DNA of 64,000 bases from Calditrichota bacterium (GTDB lineage: Bacteria; Calditrichota; Calditrichia; RBG-13-44-9; J042): positions 130,705 to 194,704 of the forward strand of contig JAADJD010000002.1 of assembly GCA_013150955.1 (NCBI GenBank), given 5' to 3'. The notes below the pieces were generated by a model. That model had not been told where the DNA came from and did no database searches. It was given only the letters and a program-made list of their open reading frames with translations. Of this stretch, positions 9,591 to 19,956 are shown one piece after another. Each line of letters opens with the position of its first letter. The first letter of the stretch is position 1. The position numbers were made by a program, and so were the translations under genes.

Positions 9591-11984
9591 TTATCGCACC
9601 AGCAGCATTTTGCCTACCCGACGTTGATCCTCCCACTGCAGGGTGTAAAAATACATGCCCGAAGGTTGATTCCTGGCCTGCCAGCGAACCCGATGTGTCC
9701 CGGCCTCCATCATCCCATCAACCAGGGTGGCAATCTCCTGTCCACGGGCATTGTAAATGGTCAGTTTCACCCGTCCGGTTTCCGGTAATTGAAATTCGAT
9801 GGTGGTTTCCGGATTAAAGGGATTCGGGTAATTACGAATCACCTGGAATTGAGTGATCAGCTGCGGTTGTGATTCATTCTCCCCGGCAAGCTCCACGTTT
9901 GTTCCTGGAGTGTAGGGGACGTATTCACTTTTTTCCACCCAGATGGAATAGCCCCGCGGGGGTGCCCAGACGTACACCCGTCCGTCGGCATAAACCTGGG
10001 TCTCCTCCAGTGCATTTTTGGTCGCATTCACCAGCACTTTCCCGGCCCAGTTGGTGTATCCGGGAGCAGGTGCATTATCCACCCACAATCCTTTCACATC
10101 GGTTTCGTGATCGTTAATGACCAGGATGGCCCCGGATTTGACACCATTCCCCTGGCGTCGGGCCACATACACATCGCTGGTGTTGGCACCGGGCCAGGGA
10201 TTGCCGATCTCACTCAAAACAATCATGCTGCCATTCAGATAGGTTTTTCGGATGAAAATTAGACGATTGATTTCGTCTTTGAGGCTGGCCGGTGGGGTCA
10301 CCCGATCTTCGGAACAGGCGTGTTTGGAAACCTGAGTGATGCCATAGTAATGAGGATAGAAGATGCAGGGACGGCCTTCGGCAAACAAGATGTAGGCATA
10401 CGCCATGTCCCAATCGCGCCATAGCCATTTGTCCGATTCCTTGCCGGTATCGTGATTGTCCACAAAGGTTACCACCTGAACGCCAGAGAGATTATTCCCG
10501 GAATTATCCCGGATCAACCCGGCGTGATTCAGCCAGCTCATATCGAAATCGGCGCCGTTCCAGTTGGCCATATCCGTCAGCGTGAATTTCAGCGGAAAGT
10601 CGAAGGCGTCCACATCGGCACCGTAGCTTTCCACGGTGGTCACCCAGTATTTGATGGCCGGTTTGTCTCCCCAGTATTCTCCCACGGCAAATCGCTGAGA
10701 TCCATCCGGCCGTTTGGGCATGCTGTTTAACCACTGCGCGATGAATTCGGGTTGCACTCCGCGAACAAAATCCAGTCGGTAGCCATCATATCCCACGGTA
10801 TTGGTGAGCCACTGGCCCCATTCGATCAATCGGTTTTGTACCACCGGATCGTAGGTGTTCAAATCGTTTCCAAAAAATTTTGTATTGGGAATGATTTCGT
10901 CGGTACCGGGATACCCCAGATAGTCCCGATCGTCCACTGGATGGAAATGGCTGTAATTCCATGTCCACTGGGGTTCCCCGGTTCCTGTGTGAGTGACGTA
11001 CGATATTCCGGTGTTTGTATGCGCTTCCAGCACCGTGGCAGCCAGATTTTGCCCGTTGTACCAGATTTCAAAGGGATAGTACCCATTGGTCTGGCTGGCG
11101 TAGCCGAACGTCCAGTTGCCGTTGCAATCGGTGGTTTCCCGACGCGCTTCCAGTCGGATCACAATGTCATGGGCTGCATTGAGGGTGATTTTGTACTCGT
11201 CGATATCCCCATATTGATTAATATGGGCCCAGATGTGTTTCCCCGAACCCGGGAACACGTTGTACTGACCATTTCCGTTATTCGGCTCGTATTCCCAGTT
11301 TGCCGATGTCGGTGTGTTGGGTTGATCGGGAGAACCATCCCAGTTGATGTACAGATCGTATCCTCGTTCCGTGTAACTGGCATTCCAGTCCAGGTGATAT
11401 CCTTTAATCTTGATGTAATAATCCCCGGGAGAGGCATTGGGGATGATCCAGACAATCTCATTTGTTGGGTAGGGACTGTACTGATCATACACGCCGTCCC
11501 CGTCGGGATCCCGGATGGCTTCATCAAAAACATACTGTTTAACAGCGGGGTTGTTTTCCCGTTCGCTATCCCCGGCGTAGATGTGGTTCAAAATAATGTC
11601 GGCATAAACTTCAATACCGTAGCTGTGCATGGTGTTAACCATGTTGATTAACTCGGTGCGGCTGCCAAATCGCGTTTCCACAGTTCCTTTTTGATTGTAA
11701 TTTCCCAGGTCAAAATGATCGAAAATGCCGTAACCCATGTCGTAAATCCCGAAGTTGCCCTTGGAGGGAGCGGGTGTCCAGATGCCGGTAATGCCAGCGC
11801 TGGCCAACTCCGGAGCCTTAACGCGCAACGTGTCCCACCAGGAACCGTTCTTGTTGACCGCATCCACCGGCACATCCCAGTAAAAGGCCTGCATCATTAC
11901 ATCATTCTGGGCATTTCCGGTGTAAAGCGCAAAAAGTAGAAACATGCCCACAATGGCAATGAACCGAAAAGTGGATCGAAACAT
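9591..11984 (-). CDS. Secreted alpha-amylase (GH13) with C-terminal sorting domain
   Basis: Signal peptide; GH13 motifs DIILNH, GYRLDFVRG, GEYW, FVDNHDTG; C-term NYPNPFNPETTIEFQLPETGRVKLTIYNARGQEIATLVDG. Confidence 0.93.
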   Translation of the reverse strand: MFRSTFRFIAIVGMFLLFALYTGNAQNDVMMQAFYWDVPVDAVNKNGSWWDTLRVKAPELASAGITGIWTPAPSKGNFGIYDMGYGIFDHFDLGNYNQKGTVETRFGSRTELINMVNTMHSYGIEVYADIILNHIYAGDSERENNPAVKQYVFDEAIRDPDGDGVYDQYSPYPTNEIVWIIPNASPGDYYIKIKGYHLDWNASYTERGYDLYINWDGSPDQPNTPTSANWEYEPNNGNGQYNVFPGSGKHIWAHINQYGDIDEYKITLNAAHDIVIRLEARRETTDCNGNWTFGYASQTNGYYPFEIWYNGQNLAATVLEAHTNTGISYVTHTGTGEPQWTWNYSHFHPVDDRDYLGYPGTDEIIPNTKFFGNDLNTYDPVVQNRLIEWGQWLTNTVGYDGYRLDFVRGVQPEFIAQWLNSMPKRPDGSQRFAVGEYWGDKPAIKYWVTTVESYGADVDAFDFPLKFTLTDMANWNGADFDMSWLNHAGLIRDNSGNNLSGVQVVTFVDNHDTGKESDKWLWRDWDMAYAYILFAEGRPCIFYPHYYGITQVSKHACSEDRVTPPASLKDEINRLIFIRKTYLNGSMIVLSEIGNPWPGANTSDVYVARRQGNGVKSGAILVINDHETDVKGLWVDNAPAPGYTNWAGKVLVNATKNALEETQVYADGRVYVWAPPRGYSIWVEKSEYVPYTPGTNVELAGENESQPQLITQFQVIRNYPNPFNPETTIEFQLPETGRVKLTIYNARGQEIATLVDGMMEAGTHRVRWQARNQPSGMYFYTLQWEDQRRVGKMLLVR

Positions 11985-12241
11985 TGTGAAACCTCCTACG
12001 CTTTGATGAGGCTGTTGAACAATCCCTTATTGATTCATTCCCTTTGAGTCTGTCAAAGAAACAGCAGGGGAGAACCGGAACGTGGTTGCCAGTTTGGTCT
12101 TAAAGCAGTGCTGGTTGGAATCGTTCCCATCGGGTGGCTGGCGATGGGAAGAGATTCTCTTCTTTTTGCTTGATAATAATTGAAGGAGACCCGTATATTA
12201 GTCACTCAGAAACTGATTACGAATCGAGTCATAATATAATC

Positions 12242-13492
12242 GTGTGGAAGAAAATTTGTCAAATCTTTTTTCTCCTGATTTTCATCGGGTCTGCCTGTGC
12301 TCCCTTTAATCCCCAGAAAAAACAAATCGTTATCTGGACAACCCTGCGACCGGTTGAACGGGAATTGTTGCAGCAGAAGCTGGATCAGTTTGCCCGGCGC
12401 TATCCCGATTACACGTTCCAGCAGTTGTATTATCAACCGGAAGAATTGCGGCCCAATTTTATCATTTCATCACTGGCAGGGAAGGGGCCGGAGCTGGTTC
12501 ACGTGCCCAGCGACTTTATCGGGCCCTTTGTGGAATTGGAGGTGGTGCAACCTCTGGAGCCGTTCTTTTCACAGGCGTTTCTGGATAGTTTTATTACTGA
12601 GCCCTTTCCCGCCAATACCTGGTTTAAAGGCCATTTGTATCAGATTGCCGATCGGGTGGGAAACCACCTGTGTCTGGTGTATAATAAAGATATTGTTCCC
12701 GAGCCCCCCAAAACCATCTCCGAACTGATTGAAATGGGTAAACAGATTGCCCGTGACGAGGACGGGGATGGCATTCCCGATCGGTATGCCCTGGCCTGGA
12801 ATTACATCGAGCCGTATTTTGTGATTCCCTTCATCGGGGGGTATGGGGGATGGATTCTGGATGAGAACAACCGTCCCACGTTGAACACACCAGCGGTCAT
12901 CAAGGCGGCACGGCTCATCCAGGATTTGCGCAATAAGTATCGAATCATTCCCAAGGAAAGCGATTACGAGACGGCCAATGCTCTGTTCCGGGACGGGCGA
13001 ACGGCCATGATTATCAACGGCCCCTGGTCATGGGGAACCTATTTGAAGGATGGCATTCGCCTGGGAATTGCCCGAATCCCCAAAATTGATGAAACCGGCT
13101 TGTGGCCGACTCCGCTGGTTTCGCCCATGGGGTATATGCTGAACGCCAATGCCACGGGGAAAAAACGCCGGATTGCCATTGAACTCATCCGCTATTTAAC
13201 TTCCACCGAGGTTGAACTGGAGTTTGCCCGGCGATTCTTGCTGGTGCCATCGCGGAAGGATGCGCTGGAAAAAGCCCTGAAGGATCCCGAACTGGGGCAG
13301 AATGAGCTTTACCTGGCGTCAATTGATCAGATGAAGGTGGGACGTCTGATGCCCGTGGTCACAGAAATGCGCTGGATCTGGGATGCCATGCGACCGGCCT
13401 ATCAGGGAATTTTCACCGGGAAATATTCGCCGGAGGAAGCGGCACGCGAGATGCAACGCCTGGCCGAAAAGCTAATCGAAGAAAGTCGATAA
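12242..13492 (+). CDS. Sugar ABC transporter substrate-binding lipoprotein (maltodextrin-binding type)
   Basis: Lipobox-like FIGSACAPF; extracellular solute-binding pattern; followed by MalF/MalG-like permeases. ORF opens at 12134; start assigned to in-frame GTG 12242. Confidence 0.85.
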   Translation: MWKKICQIFFLLIFIGSACAPFNPQKKQIVIWTTLRPVERELLQQKLDQFARRYPDYTFQQLYYQPEELRPNFIISSLAGKGPELVHVPSDFIGPFVELEVVQPLEPFFSQAFLDSFITEPFPANTWFKGHLYQIADRVGNHLCLVYNKDIVPEPPKTISELIEMGKQIARDEDGDGIPDRYALAWNYIEPYFVIPFIGGYGGWILDENNRPTLNTPAVIKAARLIQDLRNKYRIIPKESDYETANALFRDGRTAMIINGPWSWGTYLKDGIRLGIARIPKIDETGLWPTPLVSPMGYMLNANATGKKRRIAIELIRYLTSTEVELEFARRFLLVPSRKDALEKALKDPELGQNELYLASIDQMKVGRLMPVVTEMRWIWDAMRPAYQGIFTGKYSPEEAAREMQRLAEKLIEESR

Positions 13493-13505
13493 ATCGGGTG
13501 CGCTT

Positions 13506-14405
13506 ATGGCAGGAACGGTAACACGACTGGGTTCAGCAAATCGACTGGCTTACTTTTATGTGCTCCCGGCCCTGCTGGTCATGGGGTTTGTCGTTCTCTA
13601 CCCATTCCTGTACAACATTGTCATTGCCTTTTCGAACATGAACCTGACCCACTTCCGGGACTGGCGCATTATTGGGTTTCGGAATTTTGTGGAAGTGATC
13701 AGCGATCGGTTATTCTGGTACTTTCTGTTTAAAACCGTGTTGTGGACGGTGTTGAACCTGATTTTCCACGTGGGCATCGGGGTGTTGCTGGCGCTCATTC
13801 TGAATAAGGACATCAAAGGTCGATCGGTATTTCGCACCCTGTTAATCCTGCCCTGGGCAGTGCCCCAGTACATTACCGCGCTGACCTGGAGGGGCATGTT
13901 CAATTCCGAGTACGGGGCAGTAAATCTTTTCCTGCAAAAAATGGCCGGTATTCAGATTCCCTGGCTTTCCAGCGAGTGGGGGGCATTCACCGCCTGCTTG
14001 ATTACCAATATCTGGCTGGGATTTCCCTTCATGATGATTGTGGCCCTGGGCGGCCTGCAGAGCATTCCCGATGAATTTTACGAGGCGGCTGAAATGGACG
14101 GAGCAAATCCCTGGCAGAAGTTTTGGCACATCACCGTCCCTTTGCTGCGGCCGGTGATGATTCCAGCAATTACCCTCGGTGTCATCTGGACGTTCAACAA
14201 TTTTAACGTGGTCTGGCTGGTGAGTAACGGGGGAGAACCATCGGATACCACTCACATTCTGGTAAGCTGGGTGTACAAGGCGGCATTCACGTACTTCCGC
14301 ATGGGGTATGCCGCGGCGTTTTCGATGATTATCTTCGCGATTCTGTTCATTTTCAGCTGGCGATTTATTAAACAGACCCGGGTGCTGGAAAATGTGTACC
14401 AATAA
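13506..14405 (+). CDS. Sugar ABC transporter permease, MalF-like
   Basis: EAA loop YEAAEMDGANPWQKFWHITVPLLRP; six TM segments. Confidence 0.9.
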   Translation: MAGTVTRLGSANRLAYFYVLPALLVMGFVVLYPFLYNIVIAFSNMNLTHFRDWRIIGFRNFVEVISDRLFWYFLFKTVLWTVLNLIFHVGIGVLLALILNKDIKGRSVFRTLLILPWAVPQYITALTWRGMFNSEYGAVNLFLQKMAGIQIPWLSSEWGAFTACLITNIWLGFPFMMIVALGGLQSIPDEFYEAAEMDGANPWQKFWHITVPLLRPVMIPAITLGVIWTFNNFNVVWLVSNGGEPSDTTHILVSWVYKAAFTYFRMGYAAAFSMIIFAILFIFSWRFIKQTRVLENVYQ

Positions 14406-14420
14406 CAAAAGGGCCTGAAG

Positions 14421-15263
14421 ATGGCAAATCCCAGGGCGTTATCCACACGCGGAAAAATTGCGGCTTACGGTGTTTTGTTGTTATTTACCCTGTTTGCCAT
14501 TTATCCCGTTTTGCGGGTCATATCCATTTCGCTGCGTCCGGGAAATCGCCTGTTAACCCGGTCGCTGGCGTTGATTCCCGAAGGGGCTACCCTGGAGGCC
14601 TACCGCCGCCTGTTTACGGACGAGCCGTTCCTGCAATGGCTGGCCAATTCTATTTTTGTATCCTCCTGGGTCACCGTGGTTGGCGTCACCCTGGCTGCAA
14701 CCGCGGGATATGCCTTCTCCCGGTATCGATTTCGCGGGCGCAATGCCGCCATGCTGGGCATCATTACCACGCAGATGTTTCCGGTGACCATGCTGCTTTT
14801 GCCCCTGTTTATTATGTTAATTAAACTACGCCTGTACGACTCCTATCTGGGATTGATTATTGCCTACTCTGCCACCGCACTGCCGTTTACCATCTGGCAG
14901 ATGAAAGGCTATTACGATACCATACCCTACAGTCTGGAAGAGGCGGCGATGATAGACGGCGCCTCCCCGGGGTACACGTTTTATAAGATTGTGTTGCCAC
15001 TGGCCCTGCCAGCGCTGGCCATTTCGGCACTCTTTTCCTTCATGACGGCTTGGTCGGAGTACCTGGTGGCCGCCGTGCTGATTCAAAATCCCCAGTTGTT
15101 TACCCTGCCGCTGGGATTGAAATCGTTCCAATCCAACATGGAAGTGGCCTGGGGATTGTATTCAGCCAGCGCCGTGCTGGTGAGCCTGCCGGTGGTGGTG
15201 CTGTTTATGTTTCTCAGCCGATGGTTAATTTCGGGGTTGACCCTGGGGAGCGTAAAAGGGTGA
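14421..15263 (+). CDS. Sugar ABC transporter permease, MalG-like
   Basis: EAA loop LEEAAMIDGASPGYTFYKIVLPLALPAL; six TM segments. Confidence 0.9.
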   Translation: MANPRALSTRGKIAAYGVLLLFTLFAIYPVLRVISISLRPGNRLLTRSLALIPEGATLEAYRRLFTDEPFLQWLANSIFVSSWVTVVGVTLAATAGYAFSRYRFRGRNAAMLGIITTQMFPVTMLLLPLFIMLIKLRLYDSYLGLIIAYSATALPFTIWQMKGYYDTIPYSLEEAAMIDGASPGYTFYKIVLPLALPALAISALFSFMTAWSEYLVAAVLIQNPQLFTLPLGLKSFQSNMEVAWGLYSASAVLVSLPVVVLFMFLSRWLISGLTLGSVKG

Positions 15264-15448
15264 AGAAAGCGGGTAAAATTCAATTAAAACAAGCGTTCAA
15301 AAAATGCAGTTTGCGGCAAAATTTTCTTGACTATTATTATTTTCTTTTTAATTTATCGTTAGTAACTATGATATGAGTTGCGCATGACCATTGACGATCG
15401 AAAAATAGGTAAGCCGTTCTTTGTAAACCTTCACTAAAGCGAGCCAAA

Positions 15449-17134
15449 ATGAACATCCGCTACGGATTACACATTTTTCTCTTCCTTTTCCTTTCCGGGC
15501 TTGTCTGGATCTCCTGCCAGCGCCAGCCTTCCAGCGAAGATGTTCTGGCTCGCATCGACCGCAGTTCCATCACCACAGACGATTTCCGGAAGCGCTTTCA
15601 GGAGCTGAAGGTGCGCATGGGACTTCCGGATAATGGCCAGACCCGCCGGGAGTTGTTGAAGAACATGGTCAACGAGAAGCTGCTGATCATCGAGGCCAAA
15701 CATCGCGGCTACGATCGAGATGCACAGGGACAGTTTGAGTGGGAGCGCATTCAAATACAGGGTTTGTTGAATCAGTTTTATGAACGGGAAATTGCCAGCA
15801 AGGTTCGGATCAGCGAAAGGGAACTCCGGGAATTGTTTGTGCGCTTTAATACCCGAATCAAAGCCCGGCACCTTTATGCGCCTACCCGCAAAAAGGCCGA
15901 TTCGCTTTACGCCCTGTTACAGAAAGGCGCTTCCTTTGAAGAGCTGGCAAAGAAGGTGTTCAAAGATCCCAGGCTCCGGGAAAGTGGCGGTTTAATTGGA
16001 TATTTCACAGTGGATGAAATGCACCCCAATTTTGAGGATGCAGCTTTCCGCCTGAAGGTGGGAGAAATCTCGCCGCCAGTGAAAATTGCCAGCGGATACA
16101 GCATCATCAAGGTGGAGGATCGCATTCAAAATCCCCTGATTACCGAAATTCAATTTGCCCAGAAGAAAGACCGGCTGGAGCAATTTCTCCGCTACCGTAA
16201 GACCATTAAAAAGGCAGCCGCATTTGTGGATTCCATGCGCAGGGTGCTGGAGGTGGAGTTCGATCCCGACGTCATTCGCGAGGTTTACCAGCATATTCAG
16301 GGGCAACCGGAGGGCTATTTGATACTCGAAGAAAGAGGGGATGGCTTCGCGCCCGAACTGGATGATCGGATCATCGTACGCTCCCGCTTGGGCGAATGGA
16401 CAGTGCGCACCTTCCGGGAAAAAGCCCGGTTTACATCGGACAAGGAAAAGCGCTGGATCCGCAATGAGGAAAATTTAGAGGAGTTTATTGCAGGGCTGGT
16501 CGTTCGCGATTACATGCTGCAGCAAGCCCGGCGGAAAAAATATGATCGCTTGCCCGAATATCGGGAATACGTCCAGGAACAGTGGGAAATGTATTTGCTG
16601 GAGCGATTGGAGCAGGCCCTGTGGGAAGAAATTGTCGTCCCGGAAGACAGTCTGCGCCATTATTACCAGCGCAATCGCGATCGCTTTACCCAGGCGCCCC
16701 AGATCGGGTTGCGAGAGATTGCGGTTAACGATCGCCAGGTGGCTCAGGTCATTAAGCGATTGTTACGTCAGGGCGCCTCTTTCGAGGAACTGGCACAAAA
16801 GTATTCCATCCGCAACCAGGGGCCAACCCGGGCCAACGATGTGGCCTATTTTACCCGCCGACAGCTGGGGAAGTGGGCGGATGAAATATTCCCGCTGCAG
16901 CCGGGTGAATGGCGGGGCCCGTTCACTTCGCCGGATTCCCTCTACCTGTTTGTCAAATGCGTGGACAGGCTCCCGCAACGGGTCATTCCCTATGAAGAAG
17001 CCCGCGAAGAAATTGTCAAGATTTACAAATACATGTGGATGGCAAAAAAACGGGAAGAAATCATCCGTCGGGTGGAACGAACGGTTCCGGTTGCCCGATT
17101 CCCGGAAAAATTAAAAACGGTTCGACTCAATTAA
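15449..17134 (+). CDS. Periplasmic peptidyl-prolyl isomerase lipoprotein, PpiC/parvulin type with two parvulin-like repeats
   Basis: Lipobox-like VWISCQR; KADSLYALLQKGASFEELAKKVFKDPRLRESGGLIGYFTVDEM and a second copy RLLRQGASFEELAQKYSIRNQGPTRANDVAYFTRRQL. Confidence 0.85.
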   Translation: MNIRYGLHIFLFLFLSGLVWISCQRQPSSEDVLARIDRSSITTDDFRKRFQELKVRMGLPDNGQTRRELLKNMVNEKLLIIEAKHRGYDRDAQGQFEWERIQIQGLLNQFYEREIASKVRISERELRELFVRFNTRIKARHLYAPTRKKADSLYALLQKGASFEELAKKVFKDPRLRESGGLIGYFTVDEMHPNFEDAAFRLKVGEISPPVKIASGYSIIKVEDRIQNPLITEIQFAQKKDRLEQFLRYRKTIKKAAAFVDSMRRVLEVEFDPDVIREVYQHIQGQPEGYLILEERGDGFAPELDDRIIVRSRLGEWTVRTFREKARFTSDKEKRWIRNEENLEEFIAGLVVRDYMLQQARRKKYDRLPEYREYVQEQWEMYLLERLEQALWEEIVVPEDSLRHYYQRNRDRFTQAPQIGLREIAVNDRQVAQVIKRLLRQGASFEELAQKYSIRNQGPTRANDVAYFTRRQLGKWADEIFPLQPGEWRGPFTSPDSLYLFVKCVDRLPQRVIPYEEAREEIVKIYKYMWMAKKREEIIRRVERTVPVARFPEKLKTVRLN

Positions 17135-17161
17135 CTCAATTAAAAGAGGCGTTTGTTCAAT

Positions 17162-19927
17162 ATGAAACGATGGATACCGAGTCTTCTTTTTCTGCTGCTG
17201 TGCGGGGCCCTCTGGCCGGATAATGGGATTGCCCAATCCTATGGTAAAATCACTGGGATCGTTACCGATGCCGAAACCGGTGAACCCTTACCCGGTGCCA
17301 ATGTGCTGATCGAGGGAACCAATCTGGGAGCTTCCACCGATCTGGATGGCACCTACCTGATCCTGCGCGTGCCGCCAGGTACCTACACGTTAACCGTGGA
17401 ATACATCGGTTATCAGAAAATGAGTATCACCAACGTGCAGGTAATGACCGATTTGACCACCAAAATCAACTTTCAGTTGCGGCCCGAAGCCATTGCCGGG
17501 GAAGAGGTGGTTGTGGTGGCAGAGACCCCCATCATCCGAAAAGACCTGACATCAGTGGAAGCGCGCGTGCATGCCGAGACCATTGAGCGGATGCCGGTTC
17601 AGGACGTGGGGGACATCTTGAATCTGCAGGCGGGTGTGACCCGGGATGCGGCCGGTGGCATTCACATTCGCGGGGGACGTTCCACGGAAATTTCCTACAT
17701 GATCAACGGCATCAGCATCACCGATGATTTTACCCGCTCACAGTCGCTGCAAATCGAAAATGAATCCATTCAGGAATTGCAGGTTATCAGTGGAACCTTC
17801 AATGCGGAATACGGCAACGCCATGAGTGGCGTAATTAATATCGTAACCAAAACCGGATCGAATGTTTTCAAGGGGAACCTGACGGCCTGGTCGGGCGATT
17901 ATTACAGCCGCGATACCGACATTTTCTGGAATCTGGACCAGATTAACCCGACTTCCATTTACAATTTGCAGGGATATTTGAGTGGCCCGATCATTAAGGA
18001 TCGGGTTACTTTTTTTGCAACGGCCCGGCGCTGGTACGATGACGGCTGGATTTACGGGCCGTATGTGTACAGTCCCCAGGGACGCATCCAGATTGTGGAT
18101 GGCGATACGCTGGAGGTACGCGGGGACAGCAGCGCCGTTCCCATGAATTTCCGTTCCCGTTTTAGTGGCCAGTTCTCGCTGGAATGGCAGGTGGCCATGC
18201 CGGTAAAATATCGCATCGATATTCTGGGGAGCTGGGAAAAGCGGCGCAATTACGATCACTTCTTTCGTTTGAATCCTTACGGTGATCGCGGGGATGTGGA
18301 AAAGGGCATTACCGTCATCAACAACCTGGTGCATCAGCTGAATCCAAAAATGTTTTACGAGGTCACCGTTGCCTATAAGTTCAACACCATCATTTCCCGC
18401 CTGTACGAGGATCCATTCGATCCCCGGTATGTGCATCCGGATTCGCTGAACGTGGGGGCCTTTCAATTTTCCCGCGCCGGAACGGATCTGACCCGATTTG
18501 AACGCTATACCCGCTCCTGGATCGGCAAGTTTGATGTCACCGCTCAGGTCACCCGGCGCCATCAGGTGAAATTTGGCGTGGAATACCAGCAGGACGAGGT
18601 GTTTTATGAAAACTTAACGCTGGTTCCGGCGGAAACGCCAACCGGGGAACAGATCCAGCCGTTTAAGCCGGCCATCCGTCCACCATCCTCGCCGGTGCAC
18701 GATCGCTTCACCCGTAGACCGGTCAAGTTCTCGGCATACATTCAGGACAAAATTGAATATGAAGAGATGATCATTAACGTGGGGTTGCGCTTTGACCTGT
18801 TTGATGCCAACGGGAAAATCCCCCGCGATTTGTCGGATCCCAATATTTACAATCCGTTTAAATTGACCAATATTTACCGGGATTTGAATGGGGACGGGGT
18901 CATCGACCTGAGCGAACAACGGGAAGACAACAAGTATACCCTGGAGGAGCGACAACAATTCTGGTGGCGAGAAACCAGCATCAAAACCCAGTTGAGTCCC
19001 CGTCTGGGTGTGGCCTACCCCATTTCCGAGGGTGGGGTGATTCATTTTTCGTACGGGATTTTTCAGCAAATCCCCGACTACAGCCAGTTGTATGTTGGGG
19101 ATGAGCTGAAGGTGACCACCGCCACCGGCACGCAGGGGCCCTTCGGGAATCCGGACTTAAATCCCCAGCGCACCACCATGTACGAAATTGGTCTGAAGCA
19201 GAAGCTGGGCGATGTGATGGCCATTGATGTGACCGGCTTTTATCGGGACATTCGCGATTGGGTTTCCACAAGTCAGCCCATTCCCACGGTGCTGGGTGGG
19301 GTGTCCTACGTGCGGAAAATTAATCGCGATTTTGCCAACGTGCGCGGCATTACGGTTACCCTTCAAAAGCAGTACCGTGATGGGTATGCCTTTTCCATCG
19401 ATTACACCTTTCAAATTGCGGAGGGGACCAACTCCTATCCGGAACAGGAATTCTTCTCCCAGCTGGGAGGTGCGGAACCCACCAAAGTGTTGACGCCCCT
19501 GGATTGGGATCAGCGGCACACGTTTAACGGCTATTTCTTTTATGGCGGGGATGATTGGGGCATCAGTTTCATCTCCCGCTTTGAATCCGGACAGCCGTAC
19601 ACCCCGGCGATTGTGACGGGCGTACGGGTGGGACGCAACATCGTGTCCGGTTTGCAGCGCAACAGCCGGAATAAGCCCAATAAGTTTACGGTGGATCTGA
19701 ACGCCTACAAACGGATTCAAATTCTCAATCAGGAAGTGGAATTCTTCCTGCAGGTGTACAATTTGTTCGACGCCCGCAACCCGGTAAACGTATATGGCGA
19801 TACGGGACAACCCGACCTGACGCTGTTTCAGATGCAGGCGGTTCAGGCCGATCCGGGCTGGTTTGTTCGACCCGATTTTTATTCTCCACCGCGGCGCATT
19901 CAGGTCGGTTTCAAATTTAAACTATAA
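17162..19927 (+). CDS. TonB-dependent outer membrane receptor with N-terminal carboxypeptidase-regulatory-like domain
   Basis: GIVTDAETGEPLPGANVLIEGTNLGASTDLDGTYLI; plug domain IHIRGGRSTEISYMINGISITDDF, MSGVINIVTKTGSN; terminal beta-strand QVGFKFKL. Confidence 0.9.
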   Translation: MKRWIPSLLFLLLCGALWPDNGIAQSYGKITGIVTDAETGEPLPGANVLIEGTNLGASTDLDGTYLILRVPPGTYTLTVEYIGYQKMSITNVQVMTDLTTKINFQLRPEAIAGEEVVVVAETPIIRKDLTSVEARVHAETIERMPVQDVGDILNLQAGVTRDAAGGIHIRGGRSTEISYMINGISITDDFTRSQSLQIENESIQELQVISGTFNAEYGNAMSGVINIVTKTGSNVFKGNLTAWSGDYYSRDTDIFWNLDQINPTSIYNLQGYLSGPIIKDRVTFFATARRWYDDGWIYGPYVYSPQGRIQIVDGDTLEVRGDSSAVPMNFRSRFSGQFSLEWQVAMPVKYRIDILGSWEKRRNYDHFFRLNPYGDRGDVEKGITVINNLVHQLNPKMFYEVTVAYKFNTIISRLYEDPFDPRYVHPDSLNVGAFQFSRAGTDLTRFERYTRSWIGKFDVTAQVTRRHQVKFGVEYQQDEVFYENLTLVPAETPTGEQIQPFKPAIRPPSSPVHDRFTRRPVKFSAYIQDKIEYEEMIINVGLRFDLFDANGKIPRDLSDPNIYNPFKLTNIYRDLNGDGVIDLSEQREDNKYTLEERQQFWWRETSIKTQLSPRLGVAYPISEGGVIHFSYGIFQQIPDYSQLYVGDELKVTTATGTQGPFGNPDLNPQRTTMYEIGLKQKLGDVMAIDVTGFYRDIRDWVSTSQPIPTVLGGVSYVRKINRDFANVRGITVTLQKQYRDGYAFSIDYTFQIAEGTNSYPEQEFFSQLGGAEPTKVLTPLDWDQRHTFNGYFFYGGDDWGISFISRFESGQPYTPAIVTGVRVGRNIVSGLQRNSRNKPNKFTVDLNAYKRIQILNQEVEFFLQVYNLFDARNPVNVYGDTGQPDLTLFQMQAVQADPGWFVRPDFYSPPRRIQVGFKFKL

Positions 19928-19956
19928 GTGATGGCTAATGGGAAGGTGAAAGACGT